From assembly GCF_029760915.1 (NCBI RefSeq), contig NZ_CP121685.1, positions 1,152,001 through 1,216,000 on the forward strand: a stretch of DNA of 64,000 nt. The letters are read 5' to 3'. The notes beneath the pieces were generated by a model. The model worked only from the letters and a program-made list of their open reading frames with translations, did no database searches and had not been told where the DNA came from. The translations under genes and the position numbers were made by a program. Every line of letters begins with the position of its first letter. Positions within the stretch are counted from its first letter, which is position 1. Below are positions 1 through 9,587 of the stretch, one piece after another. Source of the DNA: Olleya sp. YS. GTDB taxonomy: Bacteria > Bacteroidota > Bacteroidia > Flavobacteriales > Flavobacteriaceae.

Positions 1-255
1 GGTGAGCATTACAGACCAATTACCATGCAAGAGCGAGTAGAAGCTGCTAGAAGGCACTTACAAATGTCCATAGACTGGAAAGGCGAAATTCTTGGTGTGT
101 TTGAAACCAGAAGACACTATACCAACTACTTTAAGGGTATTCCTCATTTTAAAGAACACCGAATGAAAATGGTCACTAGTGATGCGTCAGTAGATGTTTT
201 TGCTGCTTTTGATGAGGTACTAGAAAAGTTTGGCGATTTTCAGTTTACAGAGTAA
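1..255 (+). CDS. dusB: tRNA-dihydrouridine synthase, C-terminal part (DusB type)
   Basis: The frame is open back to base 1, so this is the 3' end of a gene that starts outside the window. The last ~80 residues carry the DusB/NifR3 C-terminal signature RRHYTNYFKGIPHFKEHR followed by a short helical tail. In the family this helical domain binds tRNA, while the missing N-terminal TIM barrel binds FMN and reduces uridine in the D-loop of tRNA. The TAA stop directly abuts the stop of the convergent permease gene. The Dus family is clear; the B subtype is inferred from the RHYTNYF motif. Confidence 0.78.
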   Translation, partial: GEHYRPITMQERVEAARRHLQMSIDWKGEILGVFETRRHYTNYFKGIPHFKEHRMKMVTSDASVDVFAAFDEVLEKFGDFQFTE

Positions 256-1461
256 TTAACTCGTTTTCACTAAATCACGACTAATTCTTGACGCTGCAAT
301 TTTGGAAGCAATAACACCCAAAATACTAATTGTAACCATTACAATCACAAAATTTTTAAAATGAATAGCAACTGGGTAAGGCAAGCTTGGTGTAATCATT
401 ATTAAGCCAAAACTAGACTGTAATTGGATGATAATATAACCAACAATTAATCCGACAAAACCTCCAATAAACGTCATTAAAACACCTTGGTAAAAAAAGA
501 TATTTCTAATGTCTTTAACCGTTGCTCCTATATTAAAAAGGGTGTTTAAGGTTTTCTTTTTATCTAAAATCATCATGACTATGGAGCCTATAACATTAAA
601 TAGCGCAATGATTAACACTAATGTAAAGATGAGATACACTGCAAGGTTTTCAGTGTTTAACATCTTATAAATGGCATCGTTTAGCTGATCTTTATTTTTT
701 ACAATTATAGTATCTCCTAAAATAGATTTAATATCCTCTTTTACTTGGTCTTCGTCTGCATTTACAGCTAGTTTAAATTCTAAATTTGTCACTTGGTTAA
801 GTTCGTAATTTAGTAATGCTCTAGCAGTTTCAATGGATGTAAAAATGTATTTATTATTCAGTTCCTCGTTTATGTCATAAATACCAACATTAACGGTATT
901 TACTTGATTTAATGCTTGGCTTTGAGAACTAATCTGACCTTTTCCAGGTTTAGGCACAGATAGTGTCACTGTTTTACCATAATCATTAATAAATACAGAC
1001 AATCGGTTAGAGATTCCCCAGCCTACCACAATCTGTGGTGTGTCTGGATATAACCAGTTTCCATAGGGTATCACAGAATCTATTGCTGTTATCTTATTAT
1101 AATTTTGGTCAACACCTTTAATGTATGCTGGATGATTATTACCATCTGAAGAGGCTATAACACGTTCTTCAATTATTTTTGAAAAATTAGCAACACCTTC
1201 AATATTTAGTAATTGTTTTTCTTGATTTTTATCTAAAATAAATGATTTTCCAATGGTAGTTTCGGCTTTTAAATCAGGATCAATAATACTAGAAAATTCT
1301 AAGGTAAAATCCCGTAAACCTGCAAAACCAGAGAGCACAATAAACAAAGAAGCTGCTCCTAAAATAATGCCTACAATAGCAATGATAGTAATAAAGTTAA
1401 TAGCATTATTACTGCTTTTACTGCGTATGTAACGTTTTGCTATGTATAACGGAAAGTTCAA
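256..1461 (-). CDS. LolC/LolE-type ABC transporter permease (FtsX family)
   Basis: This 401-residue inner-membrane protein begins with the family-typical IAKRYIRSK stretch and a first membrane helix at about residues 22-45. A periplasmic region of ~220 residues follows, then three C-terminal helices (about 275-300, 320-345, 365-395) that form an FtsX/MacB-like permease domain. The layout matches LolC/LolE, which pull lipoproteins out of the inner membrane with the ATPase LolD. No ATPase gene is adjacent here. It follows rbfA with no gap, so the two are probably one transcript. Assignment to Lol rather than another FtsX exporter is inferred from length and topology. Confidence 0.8.
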   Translation of the reverse strand: MNFPLYIAKRYIRSKSSNNAINFITIIAIVGIILGAASLFIVLSGFAGLRDFTLEFSSIIDPDLKAETTIGKSFILDKNQEKQLLNIEGVANFSKIIEERVIASSDGNNHPAYIKGVDQNYNKITAIDSVIPYGNWLYPDTPQIVVGWGISNRLSVFINDYGKTVTLSVPKPGKGQISSQSQALNQVNTVNVGIYDINEELNNKYIFTSIETARALLNYELNQVTNLEFKLAVNADEDQVKEDIKSILGDTIIVKNKDQLNDAIYKMLNTENLAVYLIFTLVLIIALFNVIGSIVMMILDKKKTLNTLFNIGATVKDIRNIFFYQGVLMTFIGGFVGLIVGYIIIQLQSSFGLIMITPSLPYPVAIHFKNFVIVMVTISILGVIASKIAASRISRDLVKTS

Positions 1462-1857
1462 TTATCCCTTTTTTCGGTTATCTAGTAAATCAGGATTCTT
1501 AATTGGGTTGTCCTCACCTTTAAGCGATTTTTCGATATTATCAATGTGTTCTAAGCTATCATCCACATAAAATTCTAAAACAGGCATCCTGCGTAATTGA
1601 TTTCTGGTGCGTTGTGCCAACTCATGTCTAATCATTGGCTTGTTAGCTTTGATGCCTTCTAAAAGTTCTTTAGCTTTTTCGTTTGGAAAAATACTTAAGT
1701 ATACTTTAGCATCTGTTAAATCTGCGGTCACTCTAACTTTAGAAACCGATATTATTATACCTCGCATTCCACCCTGAGTAGCAGCACCTTGAAGGATATC
1801 TACTAAATCACGTTGTAAAACCGAAGCTATTTTTTTTTGTCTTTGACTTTCTTCCAT
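1462..1857 (-). CDS. rbfA: ribosome-binding factor A
   Basis: RbfA is a small KH-fold protein that binds immature 30S subunits and assists 16S rRNA 5'-end maturation. The start chosen (1857) gives MEESQRQKKIASVLQRDL, the usual RbfA beginning. A longer frame to 1914 would add 19 residues, rich in Asn and Tyr, that do not resemble the family. The core contains the expected VSKVRVTADLTDAKVYLSIF strand-helix-strand region and the RHELAQRTRNQLRRMPVLEF segment. It lies directly upstream of the permease gene. The divergent epimerase gene starts about 80 bp away, so the promoters share that gap. Confidence 0.92.
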   Translation of the reverse strand: MEESQRQKKIASVLQRDLVDILQGAATQGGMRGIIISVSKVRVTADLTDAKVYLSIFPNEKAKELLEGIKANKPMIRHELAQRTRNQLRRMPVLEFYVDDSLEHIDNIEKSLKGEDNPIKNPDLLDNRKKG

Positions 1858-1939
1858 AGTGCAAAAATAGTTGTTATTACAAGAATATATTACTTTTAAG
1901 GCATATTTAAGCAATTATTGTACCTTAAAATACGTAAAA

Positions 1940-2341
1940 ATGAAAAAAATTGAGCATATAGGAATTGCAGTTAAAGATTTAGAAGCTTCAAATACGCTTT
2001 TCGCGAAGCTTTTTGGAAAAGCACATTATAAAACCGAAACAGTAAAAAGTGAAGGCGTAAACACTTCTTTTTTTAAAGTAGGACCTAATAAAATAGAATT
2101 ATTAGAGGCCACAAAACCAGATAGTCCTATCGCTAAGTTTATTGAAAAAAAAGGAGAAGGCATCCACCATATTGCATTTGATGTTGCCAATATTGAAAAA
2201 GAAATTAAGCGTTTAAAAAAAGAAGGCTTCATTGTGTTAAACGAAACCCCTAAAAAAGGAGCTGACAATAAGTTAGTAGCTTTTTTACATCCAAAATCGT
2301 CTAACGGAGTGTTAATTGAGCTATGTCAAGAGATTAAGTAA
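1940..2341 (+). CDS. mce: methylmalonyl-CoA epimerase
   Basis: This is a 133-residue glyoxalase-fold (VOC) enzyme that interconverts (R)- and (S)-methylmalonyl-CoA, linking propionate-type metabolism with the mutase. Visible family features are the opening KKIEHIGIAVKDLEAS, the metal ligand region GEGIHHIAFDV and the terminal FLHPKSSNGVLIEL with a Glu ligand. The start at 1940 is preferred because MKKIEHIGIA is the standard N-terminus. The upstream extension to 1871 reads through the rbfA promoter region and has no homology. No mutase gene lies in this window. Confidence 0.9.
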   Translation: MKKIEHIGIAVKDLEASNTLFAKLFGKAHYKTETVKSEGVNTSFFKVGPNKIELLEATKPDSPIAKFIEKKGEGIHHIAFDVANIEKEIKRLKKEGFIVLNETPKKGADNKLVAFLHPKSSNGVLIELCQEIK

Positions 2342-2397
2342 TTAAAAAAAGGTTTGCAGTATTTTAAAAATAGTAGTAATATTGCACTCCAATTTCG

Positions 2398-2471
2398 GGT
2401 CCTATAACTCAGTTGGTTAGAGTATCTGACTCATAATCAGAAAGTCCCTGGTTCGAGCCCAGGTGGGACCA
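2398..2471 (+). tRNA. tRNA with CAU anticodon, probably tRNA-Ile2 (lysidine type) or elongator Met
   Basis: A complete cloverleaf folds here: acceptor GGTCCTA/TGGGACC with discriminator A, D-arm with AGTTGG loop, anticodon stem TCTGA/TCAGA around loop CTCATAA (anticodon CAT), and T-arm CCTGG-TTCGAGC-CCAGG. CCA is not encoded. Acceptor pairs C4:G69 and C5:G68 are the ones TilS recognises in E. coli tRNA-Ile2, where elongator tRNA-Met has U4:A69 and A5:U68. This favours Ile2, but the identity cannot be settled from one gene. Confidence 0.9.
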
Positions 2472-2476
2472 CCTTT

Positions 2477-2509
2477 AAAACCGATTCATTCATTTGAATC
2501 GGTTTTTTT
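2477..2509 (+). terminator. intrinsic terminator after the tRNA gene
   Basis: The inverted repeat AAACCGATTCA / TGAATCGGTTT encloses a short loop and is followed by a run of T (2503-2509). It starts six bases after the tRNA 3' end and separates the tRNA from the ilv leader. Confidence 0.85.
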
Positions 2510-2622
2510 GTTCTATCAAGCTTTCTAATAAATATATTTTCAATTAAAAATTTGCTTTGGGTATCATAAGAAAATATACTTAAAACACTGTTAATCAGTA
2601 GTTTGATGTGTATTTCAATCCT

Positions 2623-2682
2623 ATGACTTTAATCTCAATTTCTTCTACTACACAACAAGAAAAGGTCAAACCTTTAATTTAG
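2623..2682 (+). promoter_or_regulatory. putative leader peptide and attenuator of the ilv operon
   Basis: A 19-codon reading frame encodes MTLISISSTTQQEKVKPLI, ending 26 bp before the ilvD start. It is rich in Leu, Ile, Val and Thr codons (2 Leu, 3 Ile, 1 Val, 3 Thr of 19), the amino acids whose supply depends on the downstream enzymes. Its last codons overlap the small inverted repeat AAAGGT-CAA-ACCTTT (2661-2675), and a run of seven T follows at 2683-2689. The composition and position fit ribosome-mediated attenuation. The hairpin is short and the T-run is displaced by seven bases, so the mechanism remains an inference. Confidence 0.5.
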
Positions 2683-2708
2683 TTTTTTTAAAAAGAAGAA
2701 GACCGTAA

Positions 2709-4388
2709 ATGAGTCCATTAAACAAACACAGTCGCAGACTAACACAAGACCAATCCCAACCAGCATCACAAGCCATGCTTTATGCAGTAGGCTTAACAGA
2801 TGAAGACATGCAGAAAGCTCAAGTAGGTATTGCAAGCACAGGTTACGATGGTAACCCTTGTAACATGCACTTAAATGGGTTGGCTGGCGAAGTTAAAATA
2901 GAATGTAAAATAGCAGGTTTAGTAGGTTTAGGGTTTAATACTATTGGTGTTTCCGATGGAATTTCGATGGGAACTTCTGGTATGAATTATTCTCTAGCAT
3001 CCAGAGATATTATTGCAGATTCTATTGAAACTGTAATGAATGCACAAAGTTATGACGCTTTAATTTCTGTAGTGGGTTGTGACAAAAATATGCCAGGAGC
3101 AGTCATCGCAATGTTGCGTTTAAATCGTCCATCAATTATGATGTATGGAGGGACAATCGCATCAGGAAACTATAAAGGAAAAAAATTAAATATCGTATCC
3201 GCTTTTGAAGCTTTAGGACAAAAAGTTGCTGGAGAAATTGATGAAGCAGAATACAGAGAAATCATTAAACGTGCCATTCCAGGAGCTGGAGCATGTGGTG
3301 GTATGTACACTGCAAATACTATGGCTTCTGCAATAGAATGTATGGGTTTTGCATTACCTTATAATTCATCTATTCCAGCTGAAAATCCTAATAAATTATC
3401 AGAAGCAGAACGCACAGCATTAGCAATTAAAAACTTATTAGAGCTAGATTTAAAACCGCTAGATATTATTTCTAAAAAGTCTTTAGAAAATGCAATCGCA
3501 ATTGTTAATGCATTAGGTGGTTCAACCAATGCGGTTTTACACTTTTTAGCAATTGCACATGCAGCAGATATAGACTTTACTTTAGAAGATTTTCAACGTG
3601 TAAGTGACAGAACGCCTTTAATAGCAGATTTAAAACCTTCTGGTAAATATTTAATGGAAGATGTTCATAGTGTTGGTGGTACACCAGCAATTATGAAATA
3701 TTTATTAGATAATGGCTATTTGCATGGTGATTGTTTAACCGTTACAGGAAAGACTTTAGCAGAAAATTTAGCAGATGTAAAACCTATGGAATTTGAAGAC
3801 CAAGATGTTATTTACCCTAAAGATAAAGCATTAAAAACCTCTGGAAACATTCAAATTATCTACGGAAACTTAGCAACAGAAGGCGCAGTAGCAAAAATAT
3901 CAGGAAATGAAGGATTACTATTTGAAGGCAAAGCAGTGGTTTATGATGGTGAGCAAGCAGCCAATACAGGTATTTCTAATGGCGAAGTAGAAAAAGGAGA
4001 TGTCGTTGTCATTAGATATGTTGGACCAAAAGGAGGTCCAGGTATGCCAGAAATGCTAAAACCAACCTCATTAATTATGGGAGCAGGTTTAGGTAAATCA
4101 GTTGCATTAATTACAGACGGTCGGTTTTCTGGAGGAACTCACGGATTTGTAGTGGGTCACATCACACCAGAAGCACAATCAGGCGGAACTATAGCTTTAA
4201 TAAAAACAGGAGATAAAATCAGAATCAGTGCAGAGGACAACTCCATTAATGTTTTACTTTCTGAAGAAGAACTTGCAGAACGACAAGCAAAATGGCAAGC
4301 ACCACCATTAAAACACAACAAAGGAATTTTATACAAATACGCAAAATCTGTAGCATCAGCATCAAAAGGATGTGTTACTGATTTATAA
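2709..4388 (+). CDS. ilvD: dihydroxy-acid dehydratase
   Basis: IlvD removes water from 2,3-dihydroxy-isovalerate and its homologue to give the 2-keto acids that precede valine and isoleucine. The 559-residue length is normal. The iron-sulfur ligands are visible in [15 protein letters not shown] and [12 protein letters not shown], and the C-terminal part contains GGPGMPEM and [11 protein letters not shown]. It is the first structural gene of the ilv operon. Its ATG follows a purine-rich AAGAAGAAGACC stretch, and ilvB starts 17 bp downstream. Confidence 0.97.
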   Translation: MSPLNKHSRRLTQDQSQPASQAMLYAVGLTDEDMQKAQVGIASTGYDGNPCNMHLNGLAGEVKIECKIAGLVGLGFNTIGVSDGISMGTSGMNYSLASRDIIADSIETVMNAQSYDALISVVGCDKNMPGAVIAMLRLNRPSIMMYGGTIASGNYKGKKLNIVSAFEALGQKVAGEIDEAEYREIIKRAIPGAGACGGMYTANTMASAIECMGFALPYNSSIPAENPNKLSEAERTALAIKNLLELDLKPLDIISKKSLENAIAIVNALGGSTNAVLHFLAIAHAADIDFTLEDFQRVSDRTPLIADLKPSGKYLMEDVHSVGGTPAIMKYLLDNGYLHGDCLTVTGKTLAENLADVKPMEFEDQDVIYPKDKALKTSGNIQIIYGNLATEGAVAKISGNEGLLFEGKAVVYDGEQAANTGISNGEVEKGDVVVIRYVGPKGGPGMPEMLKPTSLIMGAGLGKSVALITDGRFSGGTHGFVVGHITPEAQSGGTIALIKTGDKIRISAEDNSINVLLSEEELAERQAKWQAPPLKHNKGILYKYAKSVASASKGCVTDL

Positions 4389-4405
4389 TGTGAAAAACAG
4401 AGAAT

Positions 4406-6139
4406 ATGGAAACAAAAACCATAAAACAAACACAAAAATCTTCACAACAAACAGAACGTATTTCTGGAAGTGAAGCCATCATAAAATGCTTATTAGCAGA
4501 AGGTGTTGATATCCTTTATGGATATCCAGGAGGAGCTATTATGCCAGTTTATGACGAATTATATAAGTACCAAGATAAAATCCATCACGTGTTAACTCGT
4601 CATGAGCAAGGAGCAACACATTCTGCACAAGGCTATGCTCGTATTTCCGGTAAAGTTGGTGTTGCTATTGCAACCTCAGGTCCAGGAGCAACAAACTTAA
4701 TAACAGGAATTGCAGATGCACAAATAGATAGTACACCAATGGTGTGTATTACTGGTCAAGTAGCTTCGCATTTATTAGGTAGTGATGCCTTTCAGGAAAC
4801 AGATATTGTTGGTATTTCTACGCCAGTTACTAAATGGAATTGTCAAATTACAAAAGCTTCAGAAATCCCAGAAGTGTTCGCTAAAGCATTTTACATTGCT
4901 AAAAGTGGTCGACCAGGACCTGTGTTAATAGACATTACTAAAGATGCTCAGTTTGAAGAGTTTGATTTTAAGTACGAAAAATGTACAGGAATTAGAAGCT
5001 ATAAGCCTGTTCCAGACACAGATGAAAGCACATTAAAAGCTGCTGCAGATTTAATTAATAATGCAAAAAAACCATTAGTTGTTTGGGGACAAGGTGTCAT
5101 TTTAGGCGAAGCCGAAGCCGAATTTAAAGCAGTCATTGAAAAAGCAGGTTTACCGTCTGCTTGGACTATTTTAGGTGCTTCAGCAATACCATCAACTCAT
5201 CCTTTAAATGTTGGAATGGTTGGTATGCATGGTAATTATGCGCCAAATGTGTTGACTAACCAATGTGATGTGTTAATAGCAATAGGAATGCGTTTTGATG
5301 ATCGTGTAACAGGTAATTTAGCCACATACGCTAAACAAGCTAAAGTCATCCATTTTGAAATCGATCCAGCAGAAGTAAATAAAAACGTAAAAGCAGACAT
5401 TGCAATCCTAGGAAACTCTAAAGAAACCTTAAAAGCCATTCTATCATTATTGAATAAAAACTCACATAGCGATTGGCATCAAAAATTCAAGGATTTATAT
5501 AAAATTGAATACGATAAAGTCATCAAAAATGATTTACACCCAACCAAAGAAGGCTTAACCATGGGTGAGGTTTTAAAAGAAATTAACACACAAACCAAAG
5601 GTGAAGCAGCAATTGTAAGTGATGTTGGTCAACACCAAATGATAGCTTGTCGCTATGCCGATTTCAATATAAGCAAAAGTAATATTACCTCAGGTGGATT
5701 AGGAACCATGGGATTTGCGTTACCAGCAGCAATTGGTGCAAAAATGGCAGCTCCAGAGCGTGAAGTTGTGGCTATTATAGGAGATGGTGGTTACCAAATG
5801 ACTATTCAAGAATTAGGTACTATTTTTCAGCAAAAAGCAGGAGTAAAAATCGTTGTTTTAAACAACGAGTTTTTAGGTATGGTTAGGCAGTGGCAACAGC
5901 TATTTTTTGATAAACGCTACGCCTCAACCGAAATGATAAATCCAGATTTTGTAGCAATTGCAAAAGGATATCATATCGATGCAAATACAGTATCGAAAAG
6001 AGAAGATTTAAAAGCAGCAGTTAAGGAAATGATTGATAGTGAAGGTCCTTATTTTTTAGAAGTGAGAGTAGAAAAAGAAGATAACGTATTTCCTATGATA
6101 CCAACAGGTGCAAGTGTTTCAGACATAAGATTAGAATAA
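4406..6139 (+). CDS. ilvB: acetolactate synthase, large catalytic subunit
   Basis: This enzyme condenses two pyruvates, or pyruvate and 2-ketobutyrate, to acetohydroxy acids, the first common step for branched-chain amino acids. The 577 residues show the catalytic glutamate in LTRHEQGATHSAQGYAR, the central FAD-type domain, and the thiamine diphosphate motif GDGGYQMTIQEL leading to LNNEFLGMVRQWQ. The N-terminal ~20 residues are a polar Gln/Ser/Lys-rich extension before the domain starts at ISGSEAIIKCL. The gene ends 1 bp before ilvN, its regulatory partner. Confidence 0.96.
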   Translation: METKTIKQTQKSSQQTERISGSEAIIKCLLAEGVDILYGYPGGAIMPVYDELYKYQDKIHHVLTRHEQGATHSAQGYARISGKVGVAIATSGPGATNLITGIADAQIDSTPMVCITGQVASHLLGSDAFQETDIVGISTPVTKWNCQITKASEIPEVFAKAFYIAKSGRPGPVLIDITKDAQFEEFDFKYEKCTGIRSYKPVPDTDESTLKAAADLINNAKKPLVVWGQGVILGEAEAEFKAVIEKAGLPSAWTILGASAIPSTHPLNVGMVGMHGNYAPNVLTNQCDVLIAIGMRFDDRVTGNLATYAKQAKVIHFEIDPAEVNKNVKADIAILGNSKETLKAILSLLNKNSHSDWHQKFKDLYKIEYDKVIKNDLHPTKEGLTMGEVLKEINTQTKGEAAIVSDVGQHQMIACRYADFNISKSNITSGGLGTMGFALPAAIGAKMAAPEREVVAIIGDGGYQMTIQELGTIFQQKAGVKIVVLNNEFLGMVRQWQQLFFDKRYASTEMINPDFVAIAKGYHIDANTVSKREDLKAAVKEMIDSEGPYFLEVRVEKEDNVFPMIPTGASVSDIRLE

Positions 6140-6140
6140 T

Positions 6141-6671
6141 ATGGAAGCAGAAAAAAACATATATACCGTTTCAGTTTACACCGAAAATAATATTGGATTA
6201 TTAAACCGTATTTCGGCAATTTTCCAGCGAAGACATATCAACATTGAAAGTTTAAATACTTCAGCATCAGAAATTGAAGGAGTTTCAAAATTTACAATTG
6301 TAGTTGAAATTACTGAAGACCAAATGAAAAAAATTATTGGTCAAATAGAAAAGCAAGTCGAGGTTATAAAGGCGTATTTTCATAAGGATGAAGACACTAT
6401 TTACCAAGAATCATGCATTTTTAAAATGAAATCTGACTTATTATTTGAAGAACGTCAAATTCAAAATATAATAAAAGAAAGCAATGCAAGGATTGTAACT
6501 GTAAATCGTGACTTTTTCGTCATTGAAAAATCAGGGCGTAAAGAAGAAATTGAGCTGTTATATAGAGAATTAAGTGTATTTGGAATCCTGCAATTTACCA
6601 GATCTGGTCGTATTGCAGTGACTAAAGACGCAATGGAAATATCAAAAATGCTTTTAGCATTCAACAATTAA
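6141..6671 (+). CDS. ilvN: acetolactate synthase, small regulatory subunit
   Basis: A 176-residue protein with an N-terminal ACT domain ([21 protein letters not shown], then HINIESLN) and the C-terminal domain common to long IlvN/IlvH proteins. It activates IlvB and mediates valine feedback inhibition in the family. The gene starts one base after the ilvB stop, so the two subunits are probably translated from the same message in a coupled way. Confidence 0.94.
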   Translation: MEAEKNIYTVSVYTENNIGLLNRISAIFQRRHINIESLNTSASEIEGVSKFTIVVEITEDQMKKIIGQIEKQVEVIKAYFHKDEDTIYQESCIFKMKSDLLFEERQIQNIIKESNARIVTVNRDFFVIEKSGRKEEIELLYRELSVFGILQFTRSGRIAVTKDAMEISKMLLAFNN

Positions 6672-6682
6672 AAAACAAGGCA

Positions 6683-8185
6683 ATGTCAAATTACTTTAAC
6701 ACATTATCATTAAGAAACCAATTAGAACAATTAGGAAAATGCAGATTTATGGATGCTTCAGAATTTGAAGATGGTGTAAATGCATTAAAAGGAAAAAAAA
6801 TAGTAATTGTAGGTTGTGGTGCACAAGGTTTAAACCAAGGTTTAAACATGAGAGATTCTGGTTTAGATATTTCTTATGCATTACGTCAAGTTGCAATTGA
6901 TGAGCAACGCGAGTCTTATAAAAATGCAACAAGCAACGGGTTTACAGTTGGGACTTACCAAGAGTTAATTCCTGCAGCAGATTTGGTATTAAACTTAACA
7001 CCAGATAAACAACACACCAATGTAGTAAAAGCAGTGATGCCTTTAATGAAAAAAGGCGCAACTCTAAGCTATTCTCACGGATTTAACATCGTGGAAGAAG
7101 GTACACAAATCCGTAAAGATTTAACCGTTATTATGGTGGCACCAAAATGTCCTGGTACAGAAGTGCGTGAAGAATACAAGCGTGGTTTTGGTGTGCCAAC
7201 ATTAATTGCAGTACACCCAGAAAACGATCCAGAACATAAAGGTTGGGCACAAGCTAAAGCGTATGCTGCAGCAACAGGTGGTCACAGAGCAGGTGTTTTA
7301 GAATCGTCTTTTATTGCTGAGGTAAAATCTGATTTAATGGGAGAGCAAACCATTTTATGTGGTTTGTTACAAACAGGAGCCATCTTATCGTTTGATAAAA
7401 TGGTAGAAGAAGGTATTGAACCTAGATATGCTGGAAAGTTAATCCAATTTGGTTGGGAAACCATTACAGAAGCTTTAAAGCATGGTGGAATTACAAACAT
7501 GATGGATCGTTTATCGAATCCAGCAAAAATAAAAGCATACCAATTATCTGAAGAATTAAAAGATATTATGCGTCCTTTATTCGAAAAGCATATGGATGAT
7601 ATCATTTCGGGTCACTTTTCAAAAACTATGATGGAAGATTGGGCAAATGATGATGTAAACTTGTTAAAATGGAGAGCTGCAACTGGCGAAACTGCTTTTG
7701 AAAAAACAGCATTAACCACAGATCATATTTCTGAACAGGACTATTTTGATCATGGAACATTGTTAGTAGCTTTTGTGAAATCTGGAGTAGAATTAGCTTA
7801 CGAAACTATGGTAAGTGCAGGAATTATTGAAGACTCTGCTTATTATGAATCGCTTCACGAATTACCATTAATTGCAAATACCATTGCAAGAAAAAAATTA
7901 TTTGAAATGAACAGAGTTATCTCTGATACTGCAGAATATGGTTGTTATCTATTTGATCATGCTTGCAAACCATTATTAATAGACTTTATGAAAACGGTTA
8001 AAACAGATATTATTGGTAAACCATTTTCAACAACAAACGGAGTAGATAATGTAGAGCTAATTGCTGTAAACGATGCGATTAGAAATCACCCAATCGAAGC
8101 AGTTGGAAAACGATTAAGAGCAGCAATGACTGCAATGAAAATTATAAAATCTGATGTAAAAACAGAAGATTCAGTGTTAGCTTAA
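6683..8185 (+). CDS. ilvC: ketol-acid reductoisomerase, class II (long form)
   Basis: IlvC isomerises and reduces acetohydroxy acids with NADPH and magnesium. The 500-residue length matches the long class II form known from E. coli, which has a duplicated knotted C-terminal domain; the short class I form is ~330 residues. The nucleotide-binding [17 protein letters not shown] motif and the metal-binding region around [16 protein letters not shown] are visible. It is preceded by an 11-bp gap after ilvN. A palindromic intergenic repeat follows the stop codon before ilvA. Confidence 0.96.
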   Translation: MSNYFNTLSLRNQLEQLGKCRFMDASEFEDGVNALKGKKIVIVGCGAQGLNQGLNMRDSGLDISYALRQVAIDEQRESYKNATSNGFTVGTYQELIPAADLVLNLTPDKQHTNVVKAVMPLMKKGATLSYSHGFNIVEEGTQIRKDLTVIMVAPKCPGTEVREEYKRGFGVPTLIAVHPENDPEHKGWAQAKAYAAATGGHRAGVLESSFIAEVKSDLMGEQTILCGLLQTGAILSFDKMVEEGIEPRYAGKLIQFGWETITEALKHGGITNMMDRLSNPAKIKAYQLSEELKDIMRPLFEKHMDDIISGHFSKTMMEDWANDDVNLLKWRAATGETAFEKTALTTDHISEQDYFDHGTLLVAFVKSGVELAYETMVSAGIIEDSAYYESLHELPLIANTIARKKLFEMNRVISDTAEYGCYLFDHACKPLLIDFMKTVKTDIIGKPFSTTNGVDNVELIAVNDAIRNHPIEAVGKRLRAAMTAMKIIKSDVKTEDSVLA

Positions 8186-8202
8186 TTTTAATTAATGTCA
8201 CC

Positions 8203-8245
8203 TCGAGCGCAGTCGAGAGGTTATTTAGGTCTCGACTGCACTCGA
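8203..8245. repeat. intergenic palindromic repeat, TCGAG family (copy 1)
   Basis: Two 16-base arms, TCGAGCGCAGTCGAGA at 8203-8218 and TCTCGACTGCACTCGA at 8230-8245, are inverted with one mismatch. They would form a long RNA hairpin between ilvC and ilvA. A second copy lies at 43281-43321. Such REP-like units are scattered in many flavobacterial genomes. Confidence 0.8.
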
Positions 8246-8293
8246 CCAGACAGATAGAATTAAAAAAGATTCCCATTTTATTGGGAACTGAAG

Positions 8294-9562
8294 ATGGAAG
8301 AAACCAAAACCACATACAGACCAGAGCTTAGAGCTATAGAAGCTGCAGCAGAAAAGTTAAAAGGAATAGCATCTGTAACACCTTTAACAAAAAATGTAAG
8401 GTATTCTAAGCAGTTTCAAGCCAATATTTATTTTAAAAGAGAAGATTTACAAGATGTACGCTCTTATAAAATTCGTGGTGCTTATAATAAAATTTCGTCA
8501 TTGACTCCAACTCAAATTGAAAACGAAATTGTATGTGCAAGTGCAGGAAATCATGCACAAGGATTTGCATTGTCTTGTAAATTATTAAAAATAAAAGGCA
8601 CCATTTTCATGCCTTCACCAACGCCAAATCAAAAGATTGATCAGGTAAAAATGTTTGGTGAAGAATATATAGATGTCGTTTTGGTAGGTGATACTTATGA
8701 TGATGCTTATGAAGCAGCTATACAACAATGTGAGGACTTAAATAAAACATTCATTCATCCTTTTAACGATGAAAAAGTTATTGAAGGACAAGCTACAGTT
8801 GGTTTAGAAATTATTGACCAATTACAAGAACATCCAATACATTATGTGTTTGTGCCTGTCGGTGGAGGTGGACTTGCTGCAGGATTATCCTCTGTGTTTA
8901 AACTGTTATCACCTCAAACAAAAATAATTAGTGTAGAGCCAAAAGGCGCTCCTGCGATGTTAAATTCTATTAGAAACAATAAAAATATTACATTAAAATC
9001 TATAGATAACTTTGTAGATGGAGCAGCTGTTAAACGTGTTGGAGATTTAAACTTTGCCATTTGTAAAGAGACCTTACACCGTGTGGTTACTGTAGATGAA
9101 GGCAAAATTTGCCAAGCCATTTTAGATTTATATAATAAAGATGCCATTATTGTAGAGCCTGCAGGTGCTTTAAGTCTTTGTGGATTAGATTTGTTTACTG
9201 AAGAAATAAAAGGCAAAAACGTCGTATGTGTGATTAGTGGAAGCAATAACGATATTACACGCACTGCCGAAATTAAAGAACGAGCACTACTATATTCTAA
9301 TCTAAAACATTATTTTATCGTAAAATTTCCGCAACGTGCTGGAGCTTTAAGAGATTTTGTAGTAGATATTTTAGGTCCAACCGATGATATCACACATTTT
9401 GAATACACCAAAAAAGCAAATCGGGACAATGATGTTGCTGTAGTTGGTTTAGAGTTAAAATCTCCAGACGATTTAGAGCCATTAATAACCAAAATGAAAC
9501 TTCATAATTTTTATGGTGATTATTTAAATGATAAGCCAGATTTATTTCAATTTCTGGTGTAA
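8294..9562 (+). CDS. ilvA: threonine dehydratase, biosynthetic
   Basis: The PLP enzyme deaminates threonine to 2-ketobutyrate, the entry to isoleucine. The 422 residues contain the lysine motif DVRSYKIRGAYN, the phosphate-binding GGGGLAAG loop, and a single C-terminal ACT-like regulatory domain beginning at about residue 335 (HYFIVKFPQRAGALRDFV). One regulatory domain is the shorter of the two known layouts, but it still suggests isoleucine feedback control. The gene is the fifth of the ilv run and sits after a palindromic repeat. proC follows 25 bp downstream. Confidence 0.93.
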   Translation: MEETKTTYRPELRAIEAAAEKLKGIASVTPLTKNVRYSKQFQANIYFKREDLQDVRSYKIRGAYNKISSLTPTQIENEIVCASAGNHAQGFALSCKLLKIKGTIFMPSPTPNQKIDQVKMFGEEYIDVVLVGDTYDDAYEAAIQQCEDLNKTFIHPFNDEKVIEGQATVGLEIIDQLQEHPIHYVFVPVGGGGLAAGLSSVFKLLSPQTKIISVEPKGAPAMLNSIRNNKNITLKSIDNFVDGAAVKRVGDLNFAICKETLHRVVTVDEGKICQAILDLYNKDAIIVEPAGALSLCGLDLFTEEIKGKNVVCVISGSNNDITRTAEIKERALLYSNLKHYFIVKFPQRAGALRDFVVDILGPTDDITHFEYTKKANRDNDVAVVGLELKSPDDLEPLITKMKLHNFYGDYLNDKPDLFQFLV

Positions 9563-9587
9563 ATTTGAACTAACAAAATTTGTATCT

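Noticed and set aside
1858-1914. Longer N-terminus for RbfA
   Set aside because: The extension has no family resemblance, and its translation would run through the divergent promoter gap.
2521-2622. T-box riboswitch upstream of ilvD
   Set aside because: No T-box sequence or specifier-loop arrangement is visible, and T-boxes are not expected in this phylum.
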